This document shows, one piece after another, positions 15,988 through 23,615 of a stretch of 52,948 nucleotides of DNA (the stretch's first letter is position 1; every line of letters begins with the position of its first letter). Where the stretch lies: positions 1 through 52,948 of the forward strand of contig CAZRWL010000006.1 in assembly GCA_964603935.1 (NCBI GenBank), given 5' to 3'. The position numbers and the translations under genes were made by a program. The notes below the pieces were generated by a model. The model saw only the letters and a list, made by a program, of their open reading frames with translations, did not search any database and was not told where the DNA came from. The DNA is from GWB1-37-8 sp964603935 (GTDB taxonomy: Bacteria; Patescibacteriota; Microgenomatia; Levybacterales; UBA12049).

Positions 15988-16221
15988 ATGAATAAAGAAA
16001 CTCGACCTCCTGGGGAATATTATGATCAGCTCTCCCCCATTGACAGACAGACCAAAAGAGCAGAGGAATTAATGCAAGCATGTAATGCTTTAGGCGCAAG
16101 AGTAACTCATTTCCCAAATCATGGATTTCCAGTCGAGTTTACCCCAGACCAGAAAGCTGTCTTTAAAAGAGCAAGACCCGTTGTAATCCCAACAATAAGC
16201 GTCATTGATAAGTATTTTTAA
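15988..16221 (+). CDS. Small hypothetical protein
   Basis: 77 residues, soluble, rich in R, K and P, with no membrane segment. No family is recognised. The ATG lies 4 bases after a TATATT that ends a T-rich stretch, so a leaderless start is plausible. A second small gene follows after 33 bases on the same strand. The 170 bases before it contain two CTGTCAG copies and a CCTGTCAGG palindrome (about 15886-15904) of unknown meaning. Confidence 0.5.
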   Translation: MNKETRPPGEYYDQLSPIDRQTKRAEELMQACNALGARVTHFPNHGFPVEFTPDQKAVFKRARPVVIPTISVIDKYF

Positions 16222-16254
16222 GTAAATCTAGGAAAAGGCTGAATAGGATTTTAC

Positions 16255-16443
16255 ATGAGCATGCAGGAAACATCATTATCGGCAACAAGAGGATGGGAGC
16301 CATTAACAACAGTAAAGAGAGGTCATCTTGAGCAGATGTTTGGCAAAGATGGTGCTGCAAAAGCTGTTAACAATCATGTTTTAGTTGTCGATGGCAAGTC
16401 TTTTCTTAATCGTCGTCCTCGTCAAAACGTCAAAGGCTCCTAA
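16255..16443 (+). CDS. Small hypothetical protein
   Basis: 62 residues, soluble and basic, no family recognised. TAGGAT ends 5 bases before the ATG. The last 14 bases overlap the convergent recJ gene. It could be a chance ORF, but the composition and the preceding similar small gene favour a real one. Confidence 0.42.
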   Translation: MSMQETSLSATRGWEPLTTVKRGHLEQMFGKDGAAKAVNNHVLVVDGKSFLNRRPRQNVKGS

Positions 16444-18238
16444 TATCCTTAATTTTTAACTGTAATCTTTGCTCTCCGTTCCATTCATTATTATCAATTA
16501 CGTAAACAATACTTACTTTGTCCCCGATTTTAAACTCGCTTGCCCGTTCTCCCATCCCAAACCCAATCCCCTCAATCCGTCCAAATTTGAAATTTGAAAT
16601 TTGAAATTTGAAATTCATCTTTAGGTGCTTCCCCTCCATCCCCACCAATCTCATATCTTCAATAACAACATTTTTGCTAACAAACACAGGTTCCGGATTT
16701 CCCATACCAAAAGGCGCAAGTTTTTGCAAAGATTCGTACAAATCAATATCAATAAGAGACAAAGGCAGCTCGCAATCAATTCTTAACTTTCTGGTTAAAG
16801 CTTCGCCGTCCAACACTCCATCCGCCTTTTTATGCAGAAATTCCTCAAACATTGCCAGTTTTTTTGTTTCGATAGTGAATCCGGCTGCCATCGGATGTCC
16901 TCCTGCGTCAACCAAAAATTCCTCTGCTCCTCTTATAAACTCTATAATATTAAAACCTTTTATCGACCTGGCGGATGCCTTGCTGTATTTTTCACCTTTT
17001 GAAATTACAATTGCCGGCCTATAAAACTCCTCAACCAAACGCCCGGCAACCAATCCCACCACCCCCTGCTGATAGCTCTCATGAACAACAAACAGCAATT
17101 TCCTCAATACCTTTTTATTTTTCATTGATTCTATCGCATGACGGGTTGTTTCTATGGTTAATAATTGCCTTTCCTTGTTCGTTTGCCCAAGTTTCCGAGC
17201 AAGCATTTCCGCTCTATCCTTATTTCTTGTGCACAAAAGCCTTAAAGAATCCATCGCGTAATCAAGCCGTCCCGCGGCATTAAGCCGGGGCGCGATGATA
17301 TGTCCTATTTCATAGACTCCGATTGTTTCTTTTTCCAAACCCGCCTCCTTGAAAAGTTCCAAAAGTCCGATTCTTTTCGTTTTTCTCAAAGCTTCCAAAC
17401 CAAATTTTAATAATGTTCTGTTCGCGCCCTTCAAGGGAACCAAATCCGCCACCGTCGCCAACGCAACGAGTTCTAAGTGTCTTTCATTGTCATGCTGAAC
17501 TGCGCCACCTCCGCTGAGGAAAGTCCTCTTGGAGGATTTCAGCATCTCCTTTTTATTGAGATCCTGAAATAAATTCAGGATGACACGGGAAAAAAGCCAA
17601 GCTACTCCTGTTCCGCACAATTTGGTCGTATGGACAATTGCCAAAGCATTGGGCAATTTTTTTGAGGGAACATGGTGATCCGTAATTATCACGTCTATAT
17701 TATTTTTATTCGCAAACTCAACAGCTTTATTTGCCACAATCCCATTATCTACGGTGATTATCAATTTTCCCTTCGTGTCATTCCGAACTGCGCCACCTCC
17801 GCTGAGGAAAGTCCTCTTGGAGGGTTTCGGAATCTCTGTCCCTTTGAGATCCTGAAATAAATTCAGGATGACATTCTGTATGCCCTTAACCGACAGGCCA
17901 TATCCTTCATCAATCCGATGCGGAATATACGGCATTACTTTTGCTCCTAACGAATTAAGGGCTTCCCAAAGAATCGCTGTTCCGCTTATTCCATCCACAT
18001 CATAATCTCCGAATACGATTATACTTTCTTTATTTTTTATCGCATTTCTAATCCTTAAAACCGCTTTTTTTAACTGCTTCTTGTCAATTCCAACGCTATC
18101 ACTAGTTACATTCTCAAGTTTCGGCTCCAAAAACTCCCCTATCTCCTTTTTAGCTTTTATACTGCGGTTTGCTAAAAGAATCTTAACTATGTTTTTCGTT
18201 GTCTTTATCTTTTTCTTAAATCTTAAATCATAAATCAT
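16430..18238 (-). CDS. recJ: Single-stranded-DNA exonuclease RecJ with two repeat-encoded insertions
   Basis: 602 residues. DHH-phosphoesterase motifs: GDYDVDG at 77-83, VDNG at 163-166 and DHH at 187-189; the DHHA1 domain carries the glycine-rich VDAGGHPMAAGF; a C-terminal OB-like domain follows. RecJ degrades ssDNA 5-prime to 3-prime in recombination and repair. Residues about 122-155 and 218-251 are not RecJ sequence: each is the in-frame translation of a 98-bp palindromic element, both containing NLFQDL and SKRTFLSGGGAV. Both fall between conserved blocks, so activity may survive. A third oddity is a heptamer repeat at about 542-552. The first codons (MIYDLRFK) also lie in a heptamer repeat, with TATATC 8 bases upstream. 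Confidence 0.92.
   Translation of the reverse strand: MIYDLRFKKKIKTTKNIVKILLANRSIKAKKEIGEFLEPKLENVTSDSVGIDKKQLKKAVLRIRNAIKNKESIIVFGDYDVDGISGTAILWEALNSLGAKVMPYIPHRIDEGYGLSVKGIQNVILNLFQDLKGTEIPKPSKRTFLSGGGAVRNDTKGKLIITVDNGIVANKAVEFANKNNIDVIITDHHVPSKKLPNALAIVHTTKLCGTGVAWLFSRVILNLFQDLNKKEMLKSSKRTFLSGGGAVQHDNERHLELVALATVADLVPLKGANRTLLKFGLEALRKTKRIGLLELFKEAGLEKETIGVYEIGHIIAPRLNAAGRLDYAMDSLRLLCTRNKDRAEMLARKLGQTNKERQLLTIETTRHAIESMKNKKVLRKLLFVVHESYQQGVVGLVAGRLVEEFYRPAIVISKGEKYSKASARSIKGFNIIEFIRGAEEFLVDAGGHPMAAGFTIETKKLAMFEEFLHKKADGVLDGEALTRKLRIDCELPLSLIDIDLYESLQKLAPFGMGNPEPVFVSKNVVIEDMRLVGMEGKHLKMNFKFQISNFKFGRIEGIGFGMGERASEFKIGDKVSIVYVIDNNEWNGEQRLQLKIKDIRSL
16583..16615. repeat. AAATTTG heptamer tandem repeat inside recJ
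   Basis: Four perfect AAATTTG units and a partial fifth are read in frame within the C-terminal domain as alternating FKF/ISN residues. Confidence 0.75.
17488..17585. repeat. 98-bp palindromic element, in frame in recJ (copy A)
   Basis: It begins TGTCATGCTGAA and ends TTCAGGATGACA. It is built of two adjacent hairpins: a long one whose loop holds CCTCC...GGAGG and GAGGA-aag-TCCTC, and a short one ATCCTGAA...TTCAGGAT. It is about 90% identical to the copy at 17776 and shares its ends with five other copies in the window. Confidence 0.85.
17776..17873. repeat. 98-bp palindromic element, in frame in recJ (copy B)
   Basis: Same length, orientation and architecture as the copy at 17488, beginning TGTCATTCCGAA and ending CAGGATGACA. 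It encodes RecJ residues about 122-155. Confidence 0.85.
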
Positions 18239-18244
18239 AAATCT
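18217..18244. repeat. TAAATCA/T heptamer repeat covering the recJ start codon
   Basis: Four units TAAATCT, TAAATCA, TAAATCA, TAAATCT follow one another. Read on the minus strand they give ATGATTT repeats, so the recJ start codon and first codons are made of the repeat. Confidence 0.7.
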
Positions 18245-18246
18245 TT

Positions 18247-18263
18247 GATATACTATAGCAGAA
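18247..18263. promoter_or_regulatory. Overlapping divergent -10 boxes of recJ and cca
   Basis: On the plus strand an extended -10 TGaTATACT (hexamer 18249-18254) lies 9 bases before the cca ATG. On the minus strand TATATC (18247-18252) lies 8 bases before the recJ ATG, and TATAGT (18252-18257) is an alternative. The two promoters share the same bases. Confidence 0.5.
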
Positions 18264-19637
18264 ATGATAAGCCTTATCCCGCCGCAAGTTTTAGCTATTT
18301 ACAGAAGGGTTCAAGAGGTTAAATTTGAGGTATATTTAGTCGGAGGATGCGTTAGAAACCTTCTCCTTAAAAGAGACGTGAAAGACTGGGACATGACTAC
18401 AAATGCAACCCCCCAGGAATTATTAAAAATTTTTAAAGAGGGGTTTTATGATAACAAATTCGGAACTGTTGGGGTACCAGTTGAAATTGATGGAAATAAA
18501 AAGGTAGTTGAGATAACTACATTTCGTACGGAACATGGTTATGCTGATCGCCGTCATCCTCAAAAAATCGAATGGGGAAAATCTATTGAAGAAGATTTAG
18601 CTCGTCGCGACTTTACCATCAACTCCATCGCCATGCGCTGTCATCCTGAATTCATTTCAGGATCTCAAACCACAATTATTGATCCGTATCATGGACAAAC
18701 TGATTTGAAGAATAAAATAATTCGGGCAGTTGGAAATCCGAAGGAGAGATTTAAGGAAGATGCCTTAAGGCTTTTGCGGGCTGTGAGAATTGCAACCGAA
18801 CTTTCTTTTACAATTGAAGATGCTACATGGAAAGAAGTAGTATCTGACGCTGCTCTTATAAAAGAAGTTTCCGGGGAAAGAATCAGAATTGAACTTTTAA
18901 GGATTTTAGCAAGCGATTTTGCATACGAAGGAATTTTATTACTGAAGGACTCTAATCTTTTAAATTATATTGTGCCCGAATTAATTGAAGGAATTGGGAT
19001 CTCGCAGGTGAGACCGGGCCGTCATCATACAGACGACGTCTACACTCATAATGTTTTATCTCTAAAATTCTGCCCGTCCAAAGATCCGATTATCCGATTT
19101 GCAGCGCTAATCCATGACATAGGAAAACCCAAGGTCATGGGAAAAGACGAAGAAGGACTTGTGATTTTCTACAACCACGAAGTTGCGGGAGCGCAGATCG
19201 CAAGAGATATCTGCGACCGGCTTAAGTTTTCAAAAAAAGAAAGGGACAAGATCGTAAACCTGATTCGCTGGCACATGTTTACAGTTGATGAGAAAGTGTC
19301 AGATGCAGGGATAAGAAGATTTATCAGAAGAATTGGAGTTGAGAATGTAAAAGACATGATGGATTTAAGAATTGGAGACAGATTGGGAGGAGGAACGCAA
19401 ACTGCGGAAAGCTGGAGACTTAAACTTTTCAAAAAAAGAATTGAAGACCAGCTTAAACCTTTACCTTTCTCAATAAATGACCTTGCAATAGATGGCAATG
19501 ATATTATTAGAGAATTAAGTATTAAACCCGGACCGAAAATCGGCGAAATTTTAAATAAACTTTTTCTCGAAGTCGACGAAGACCTCTCGAAAAATAATAA
19601 AGAATTCTTACTCAAAAGAATAAAAGAGCTTGATTAG
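18264..19637 (+). CDS. cca: CCA tRNA nucleotidyltransferase with HD domain
   Basis: 457 residues. The class II nucleotidyltransferase head has GGCVRN near 28-33 and the metal-binding D-x-D in KDWDMTT; RRDFTINSIAM is the sugar/base recognition block. An HD phosphohydrolase domain lies in the C-terminal half, with H-D in ALIHDIGKP and further H positions nearby. It adds or repairs the CCA end of tRNAs; since the tRNA gene seen here has no encoded CCA, the enzyme is essential. Residues about 126-134 (CHPEFISGS) are encoded by a 26-bp half-copy of the palindromic element, inserted before the IIDPYHG segment. A poly(A) polymerase role is possible but less likely. Confidence 0.9.
   Translation: MISLIPPQVLAIYRRVQEVKFEVYLVGGCVRNLLLKRDVKDWDMTTNATPQELLKIFKEGFYDNKFGTVGVPVEIDGNKKVVEITTFRTEHGYADRRHPQKIEWGKSIEEDLARRDFTINSIAMRCHPEFISGSQTTIIDPYHGQTDLKNKIIRAVGNPKERFKEDALRLLRAVRIATELSFTIEDATWKEVVSDAALIKEVSGERIRIELLRILASDFAYEGILLLKDSNLLNYIVPELIEGIGISQVRPGRHHTDDVYTHNVLSLKFCPSKDPIIRFAALIHDIGKPKVMGKDEEGLVIFYNHEVAGAQIARDICDRLKFSKKERDKIVNLIRWHMFTVDEKVSDAGIRRFIRRIGVENVKDMMDLRIGDRLGGGTQTAESWRLKLFKKRIEDQLKPLPFSINDLAIDGNDIIRELSIKPGPKIGEILNKLFLEVDEDLSKNNKEFLLKRIKELD
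18639..18664. repeat. Half-size palindromic element, in frame in cca
   Basis: The 26 bases start TGTCATCCTGAA and end TTTCAGGATC: one hairpin of the two-hairpin element. They are translated in frame. Confidence 0.7.
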
Positions 19638-19652
19638 TCCCGCTTAATCTTC

Positions 19653-19668
19653 TATAATTACTAAAATC
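19653..19668 (+). promoter_or_regulatory. -10 box of metK
   Basis: TATAAT at 19653-19658, 10 bases before the ATG at 19669. The leader is too short for a SAM riboswitch. Confidence 0.6.
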
Positions 19669-20853
19669 ATGAAAAAATATTTTACATCCGAATCGGTAAC
19701 AGAGGGACACCCGGATAAAATGTGCGATCAGATTGCGGACGCAATTTTGGACGAAATTCTAAGGCAGGACCCCAAAGCCAGAGTCGCAGTAGAAGCATTG
19801 ATAACCAACGGTGTTATTTTTGTTGCAGGAGAAATTACCACAAATACTTATGTTGAAATTCCGGAAATTGTCAGAAATGTTATTAAAGACATTGGCTATA
19901 CGGACGCAAGATACGGTTTTCATCACGAGACAAGCGGGGTCACAATTGCAATTCATGGACAATCATCCGATATCGCAAAAGGGGTTGATAGTTTCAAGGA
20001 AGAAAAAGGCGGAAAGATTGTCGCGGAAGATTTGGAAAAATTAGGGGCAGGAGATCAAGGATTGATGTTTGGTTTTGCTATTGACGAAACTCAGGAATTA
20101 ATGCCTTTACCAATCGTGCTGGCTCATAAATTATGCCAGAGATTATCACAAGTTAGAAAGAAAAAAATTATAAAAGGTTTAAGGCCTGATGGAAAATCAC
20201 AGATTACAGTTGAGTACAAAGACGGAAAGCCTTACAGAATTGATCAGGTTTTGATCGCCGCGCAACACGATGAAGATATAAATCCGGAAAAACTCAAAAA
20301 AGAAATTATAAATAAAGTCATTCTTAAAGTACTGCCTAAAAAAATGATTGATAACAAAACAAAATATCATGTTAACACAACAGGCAGATTCGTTATTGGA
20401 GGGCCCCAAGGAGATACGGGATTAACAGGACGCAAAATAATTGTTGATACTTACGGCGGATATTCAAGGCATGGAGGAGGAGCGTTCTCCGGAAAGGATC
20501 CGACCAAAGTTGACAGATCCGCTCAATATATGGCTCGCTATATTGCGAAAAATATTGTGGCTGCAAAGCTTGCCAAAAAATGCGAGGTACAAATTGCCTA
20601 TGCAATCGGACGGCCGGAGCCGATGTCTGTTCTGGTAGATACTTTCGGAACAGGAAAAATTGATGATGAAAAATTAAGCGGGATAGTTTTGAAAACTTTT
20701 GATCTTCGTCCTGGAATGATTATAAAACATTTGGGATTAAGAGCACCGCTTTATAGACAGGTTGCAGCTTATGGACATTTCGGCCGCAACGACCTAAACC
20801 TTCCCTGGGAAAAAACCGATAAAATCTCCGCTTTACAAAAATTCTCCAAATAA
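19669..20853 (+). CDS. metK: S-adenosylmethionine synthetase
   Basis: 394 residues, full bacterial length. Conserved stretches are GHPDKMCDQIADAILD at 15-30, GAGDQGLMFGFA (the active-site hexapeptide region), and later GGxxxHGGGAFSGKDPTKVDRS with the phosphate-binding glycines. It makes SAM from methionine and ATP, releasing phosphate and diphosphate; SAM is needed for rRNA, tRNA and protein methylation. It forms a single-gene unit with its own promoter, convergent with the amidohydrolase gene with a gap of 3 bases. Confidence 0.96.
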   Translation: MKKYFTSESVTEGHPDKMCDQIADAILDEILRQDPKARVAVEALITNGVIFVAGEITTNTYVEIPEIVRNVIKDIGYTDARYGFHHETSGVTIAIHGQSSDIAKGVDSFKEEKGGKIVAEDLEKLGAGDQGLMFGFAIDETQELMPLPIVLAHKLCQRLSQVRKKKIIKGLRPDGKSQITVEYKDGKPYRIDQVLIAAQHDEDINPEKLKKEIINKVILKVLPKKMIDNKTKYHVNTTGRFVIGGPQGDTGLTGRKIIVDTYGGYSRHGGGAFSGKDPTKVDRSAQYMARYIAKNIVAAKLAKKCEVQIAYAIGRPEPMSVLVDTFGTGKIDDEKLSGIVLKTFDLRPGMIIKHLGLRAPLYRQVAAYGHFGRNDLNLPWEKTDKISALQKFSK

Positions 20854-20856
20854 AGG

Positions 20857-22047
20857 TTAGTTCTTTTCATAAACAATCTCGCCATTTTTAATAACAGTAT
20901 TTATATTATCTAATTGAGAAATATCTTCTGTTGGATTCCCTTCGACCAAAATAAGATCAGCTAGACTACCCTCTTTGATTATTCCAATATTTTTCTTTCT
21001 CAATAATTCAGCTGCAACGCTTGTTGCAGTTTTAATTGCGTCAACAGGCGTTAATCCAATCTTTACCATTTTTTGGATTTCCTGATGAAGACTAAAACCG
21101 GGAACAACAAATGAATTGGGCGTGTCAGATCCCGCAACGACTTTTCCTCCTGCCTTATGAAAAGCAACGATAAATTTTGTTTTGTCAATTTCAATTGTTT
21201 GCATTTCCTTGAGTCGAGATTTCTTTAAGTCTTTAAGCCAGCTTTCTTTTCTCCAGTTTAACCATCGCTTCTTCTCCTCTTTAGGAATTAAGTTGAGATT
21301 GGGATAATTTTCATTGCCCACAGTTTCAATATATGCAGATATCTCATTAACTACTAAAGTTGGATCGATGTAAATATTTTTGTTTATAAGTAAATCTATA
21401 AATAATTGAATTCTGTCTTTAGGGATAGGAAAGAAAATTCCGTCTGCATGCTCAATAGATGAGATGCCCACTTCTGCTGCGTCCCATGCTGAAACTTTCC
21501 ACCAGAGATGTGATGCTACAGGAATATTTGCTTTACGGGCAATCTCTACAATTTTGCCAAACAATTCTTTTGACAAACCAAAGTAGGTCTTAAAGCCATC
21601 TACGCCTTTTTCAGCAAGATAAGACGTAGCTTTTCGCACATCTTCTGAAGAGCTTAATTCGATTGAACCGGACTTCCAGAATGCGGGTACGCCATCTAAA
21701 AGAGAGCCATAACAGACAATGCGGGGAAGAGAATTGTCTCCGCTTTTTTCTTTTTCACGAAGCGGAATGATCCAGTCAGGGTCATTACCAACATCTCTGA
21801 TAGTTGTTACGCCAAACTTAAAAAATAATGGCGACATCCAGGAACGAAAATGGACATGACAATCAATAAGTCCGGGAATAACTGTAAATTTTGACCCATC
21901 AATAATCTTTGTAATTCCGTCCGCTGAAATATTTTCTCCAATTTTCTTGATTGTATTTTCTTCCAAAAGAATATCTGCATTTTTCAATAAAGCGGAATTA
22001 ACGCCATCAAATATCACAGTGTTTTTTATAAGAATTTTTTTAGCCAT
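20857..22047 (-). CDS. Amidohydrolase family protein (imidazolonepropionase/dipeptidase-like)
   Basis: 396 residues from the ATG at 22047, preferred over an ATG 25 codons upstream because it lies 7 bases after TATACT and begins the conserved fold (KNTVIFDG). The metal-dependent hydrolase barrel shows VIPGLIDCHVHFR with the H-x-H metal site, a lysine in DGFKTYFG, further histidines in ASHLWW and SIEHADG, and the metal aspartate in VAGSDTPN. C-terminal SLADLILVEGNP closes the small beta domain. Relatives cleave cyclic amides or acyl-amino acids/dipeptides; the substrate is unknown here. Confidence 0.85.
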   Translation of the reverse strand: MAKKILIKNTVIFDGVNSALLKNADILLEENTIKKIGENISADGITKIIDGSKFTVIPGLIDCHVHFRSWMSPLFFKFGVTTIRDVGNDPDWIIPLREKEKSGDNSLPRIVCYGSLLDGVPAFWKSGSIELSSSEDVRKATSYLAEKGVDGFKTYFGLSKELFGKIVEIARKANIPVASHLWWKVSAWDAAEVGISSIEHADGIFFPIPKDRIQLFIDLLINKNIYIDPTLVVNEISAYIETVGNENYPNLNLIPKEEKKRWLNWRKESWLKDLKKSRLKEMQTIEIDKTKFIVAFHKAGGKVVAGSDTPNSFVVPGFSLHQEIQKMVKIGLTPVDAIKTATSVAAELLRKKNIGIIKEGSLADLILVEGNPTEDISQLDNINTVIKNGEIVYEKN

Positions 22048-22060
22048 ACTATCTAGTATA
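22048..22060 (-). promoter_or_regulatory. -10 box of the amidohydrolase gene
   Basis: Extended -10 TGcTATACT on the minus strand (hexamer 22055-22060) with 7 bases to the ATG at 22047. Confidence 0.55.
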
Positions 22061-22098
22061 GCAAATAAGAAGAATTCGACTATAAAATAGAAAAACTG

Positions 22099-22110
22099 TA
22101 TAATAAAAAC
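22099..22110 (+). promoter_or_regulatory. -10 box of yqeY
   Basis: TATAAT at 22099-22104 and 6 bases to the ATG at 22111. Confidence 0.6.
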
Positions 22111-22560
22111 ATGCTTAAACAAAAACTTCAGGGAGAATTAAAAGAATCAATGCTGGCAAGGGATGTTTTAAGAACTTCTGTTTTGAGGATGCTGCTTTCC
22201 GCGCTTAATTATTACGAGATTCAGAAAGGCGGGGCAGGATATGAAGCAACCGACGAAGATGTTTTATCCGTAATTGCAAAAGAAGCAAAACAGAGAAAAG
22301 ATTCAATTGAAGAATTCAAAAAAGCCAACCGTCCGGAATTAGTTGACAAAGAAACTAAGGAGCTCGAAATGCTGCAAGCTTATTTACCTCAACAGATGGG
22401 AGAAAATGAAATTCGTGAAATCGTCAAGCAAACAATCCGCGAAACGGGTGCAACGACAGCTGCAGAGATGGGGAAAGTAATGGGCACATTAATGCCAAAA
22501 ATCAAAGGAAAAGCGGATGGCGGCTTGGTCAGCAAAATCGTCCGGGAATCCCTCCAGTAG
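22111..22560 (+). CDS. yqeY: YqeY family protein (GatB-tail-like)
   Basis: 149 residues, the family's normal length. The N-terminal helical part has RTSVLRMLLSALNYYEIQK and RKDSIEEFKKANR; the C-terminal half is like the GatB tail domain, ending with GKVMGTLMPKIKGKADGGLVSKIV. YqeY proteins are thought to bind tRNA and influence aminoacyl-tRNA amidation, but the function is unproven. The stop codon is followed at once by a palindromic element that separates it from convergent secF. Confidence 0.88.
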   Translation: MLKQKLQGELKESMLARDVLRTSVLRMLLSALNYYEIQKGGAGYEATDEDVLSVIAKEAKQRKDSIEEFKKANRPELVDKETKELEMLQAYLPQQMGENEIREIVKQTIRETGATTAAEMGKVMGTLMPKIKGKADGGLVSKIVRESLQ

Positions 22561-22630
22561 TGTCATGCTGAATTTATTTCAGCATCTAGTTCCCGAAAAG
22601 ACGGGATCCTGAAACAAGTTCAGGATGACA
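22561..22630. repeat. 70-bp palindromic element downstream of secF
   Basis: TGTCATGCTGAA...TTCAGCAT and ATCCTGAA...TTCAGGATGACA form two hairpins joined by a linker containing CCCGaaaagaCGGG. It lies between the yqeY and secF stops and could terminate both. Its reverse complement matches the element at 23546 at 67 of 70 positions. Confidence 0.85.
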
Positions 22631-22633
22631 CGA

Positions 22634-23533
22634 TTAAGACTTTCTTTTTTCGCTTATTTCCTGCCATAATACTAATAATGGAGACGCTGTAAAAATAGAG
22701 GAATATGTACCCGCAACAATTCCGACCAAAAGAGCCACCACAAACCATCTGATACTTTCTCCGCCGAATAATAACAATGTTATCAAAACTAAAACAACCG
22801 TTAATGAAGTGTTCAAAGACCTAGCTATTGTCTGCAATATTGAATCATTGACAGTTTTGGAAAAATTTAATCCTCCCATTCGCTTCAAATTTTCTCTGAT
22901 TCTGTCAAAAACAACAATAGTATCATGAACGGAAAAACCAATTACTGTTAAAATGGCGGTAACAAAAAGCGAATCTATTTCAACTGCGAAGAAATGCCCT
23001 AATATTGCAAACACGCCAAGCACAACTAAGACATCGTGAATTAACGCAATAATCGCGCAAACGCCAAATCTAAAACTACTTGCAGGACTAGGAACTTGCC
23101 TAAAAGACCAAGTTATGTAAAGAATGATGAGAATTGATGCTATCCCCACTGCTTTTAAAGCGTTCCACGTTGTTTCCTGACCAATCACCGGACCTATTGT
23201 TTCAAACTCCCTTTCTTTAACGTCTTTAAAATTCTTCGATAAAATGTTTATAAATTTATTGTTTTGATTTTGATCCAGAGGGGATGTTCTGACAAAAATC
23301 AGTTTATTTGATTTTTCAATGCTTGCTACTTTTATTTTTGAGTCTTTCAAAACCGAGCTAACAGCTTGAATCTTGTTGTTATCAACAGTCTCGTTAAAAG
23401 ATAATGTCAGCCGGGAGCCGCCGGTAAAATCAATGGAAAGATTAAGTCCCCATAGAAAAATTGCGATAATTCCCGTAATTATTACCAATAGAGACAAACC
23501 AAAATACCAATTTTTTCGTCCAATAATATTCAT
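22634..23533 (-). CDS. secF: Protein translocase subunit SecF
   Basis: 299 residues from the ATG at 23533, which has a clear Shine-Dalgarno (AAGGAGAGA, 3 bases away); an upstream ATG at 23551 lies in the repeat. There are six membrane helices with a large periplasmic loop after the first. The family signature IDFTGGSRL is near 30-38, and the second half shows SVHDTIVVFDRIRENL. SecDF uses the proton gradient to pull secreted proteins through SecYEG. It follows secD on the same strand and is bracketed by inverted palindromic elements. Confidence 0.94.
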   Translation of the reverse strand: MNIIGRKNWYFGLSLLVIITGIIAIFLWGLNLSIDFTGGSRLTLSFNETVDNNKIQAVSSVLKDSKIKVASIEKSNKLIFVRTSPLDQNQNNKFINILSKNFKDVKEREFETIGPVIGQETTWNALKAVGIASILIILYITWSFRQVPSPASSFRFGVCAIIALIHDVLVVLGVFAILGHFFAVEIDSLFVTAILTVIGFSVHDTIVVFDRIRENLKRMGGLNFSKTVNDSILQTIARSLNTSLTVVLVLITLLLFGGESIRWFVVALLVGIVAGTYSSIFTASPLLVLWQEISEKRKS

Positions 23534-23545
23534 AATTCTCTCCTT

Positions 23546-23615
23546 TGTCATCCTGAATTTATTTCAGGATCCCGTCTTTTCGGGAACTAGATGCTGAAAT
23601 GAATTCAGCATGACA
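23546..23615. repeat. 70-bp palindromic element overlapping the end of secD
   Basis: Inverted copy of the element at 22561 with 3 differences. Read on the minus strand it supplies the last residues and stop codon of SecD, and its edge lies just before the secF Shine-Dalgarno. Confidence 0.85.

Noticed and set aside
19638..19668. SAM riboswitch upstream of metK
   Set aside because: The -10 box is only 10 bases before the ATG, so there is no leader to hold a riboswitch.
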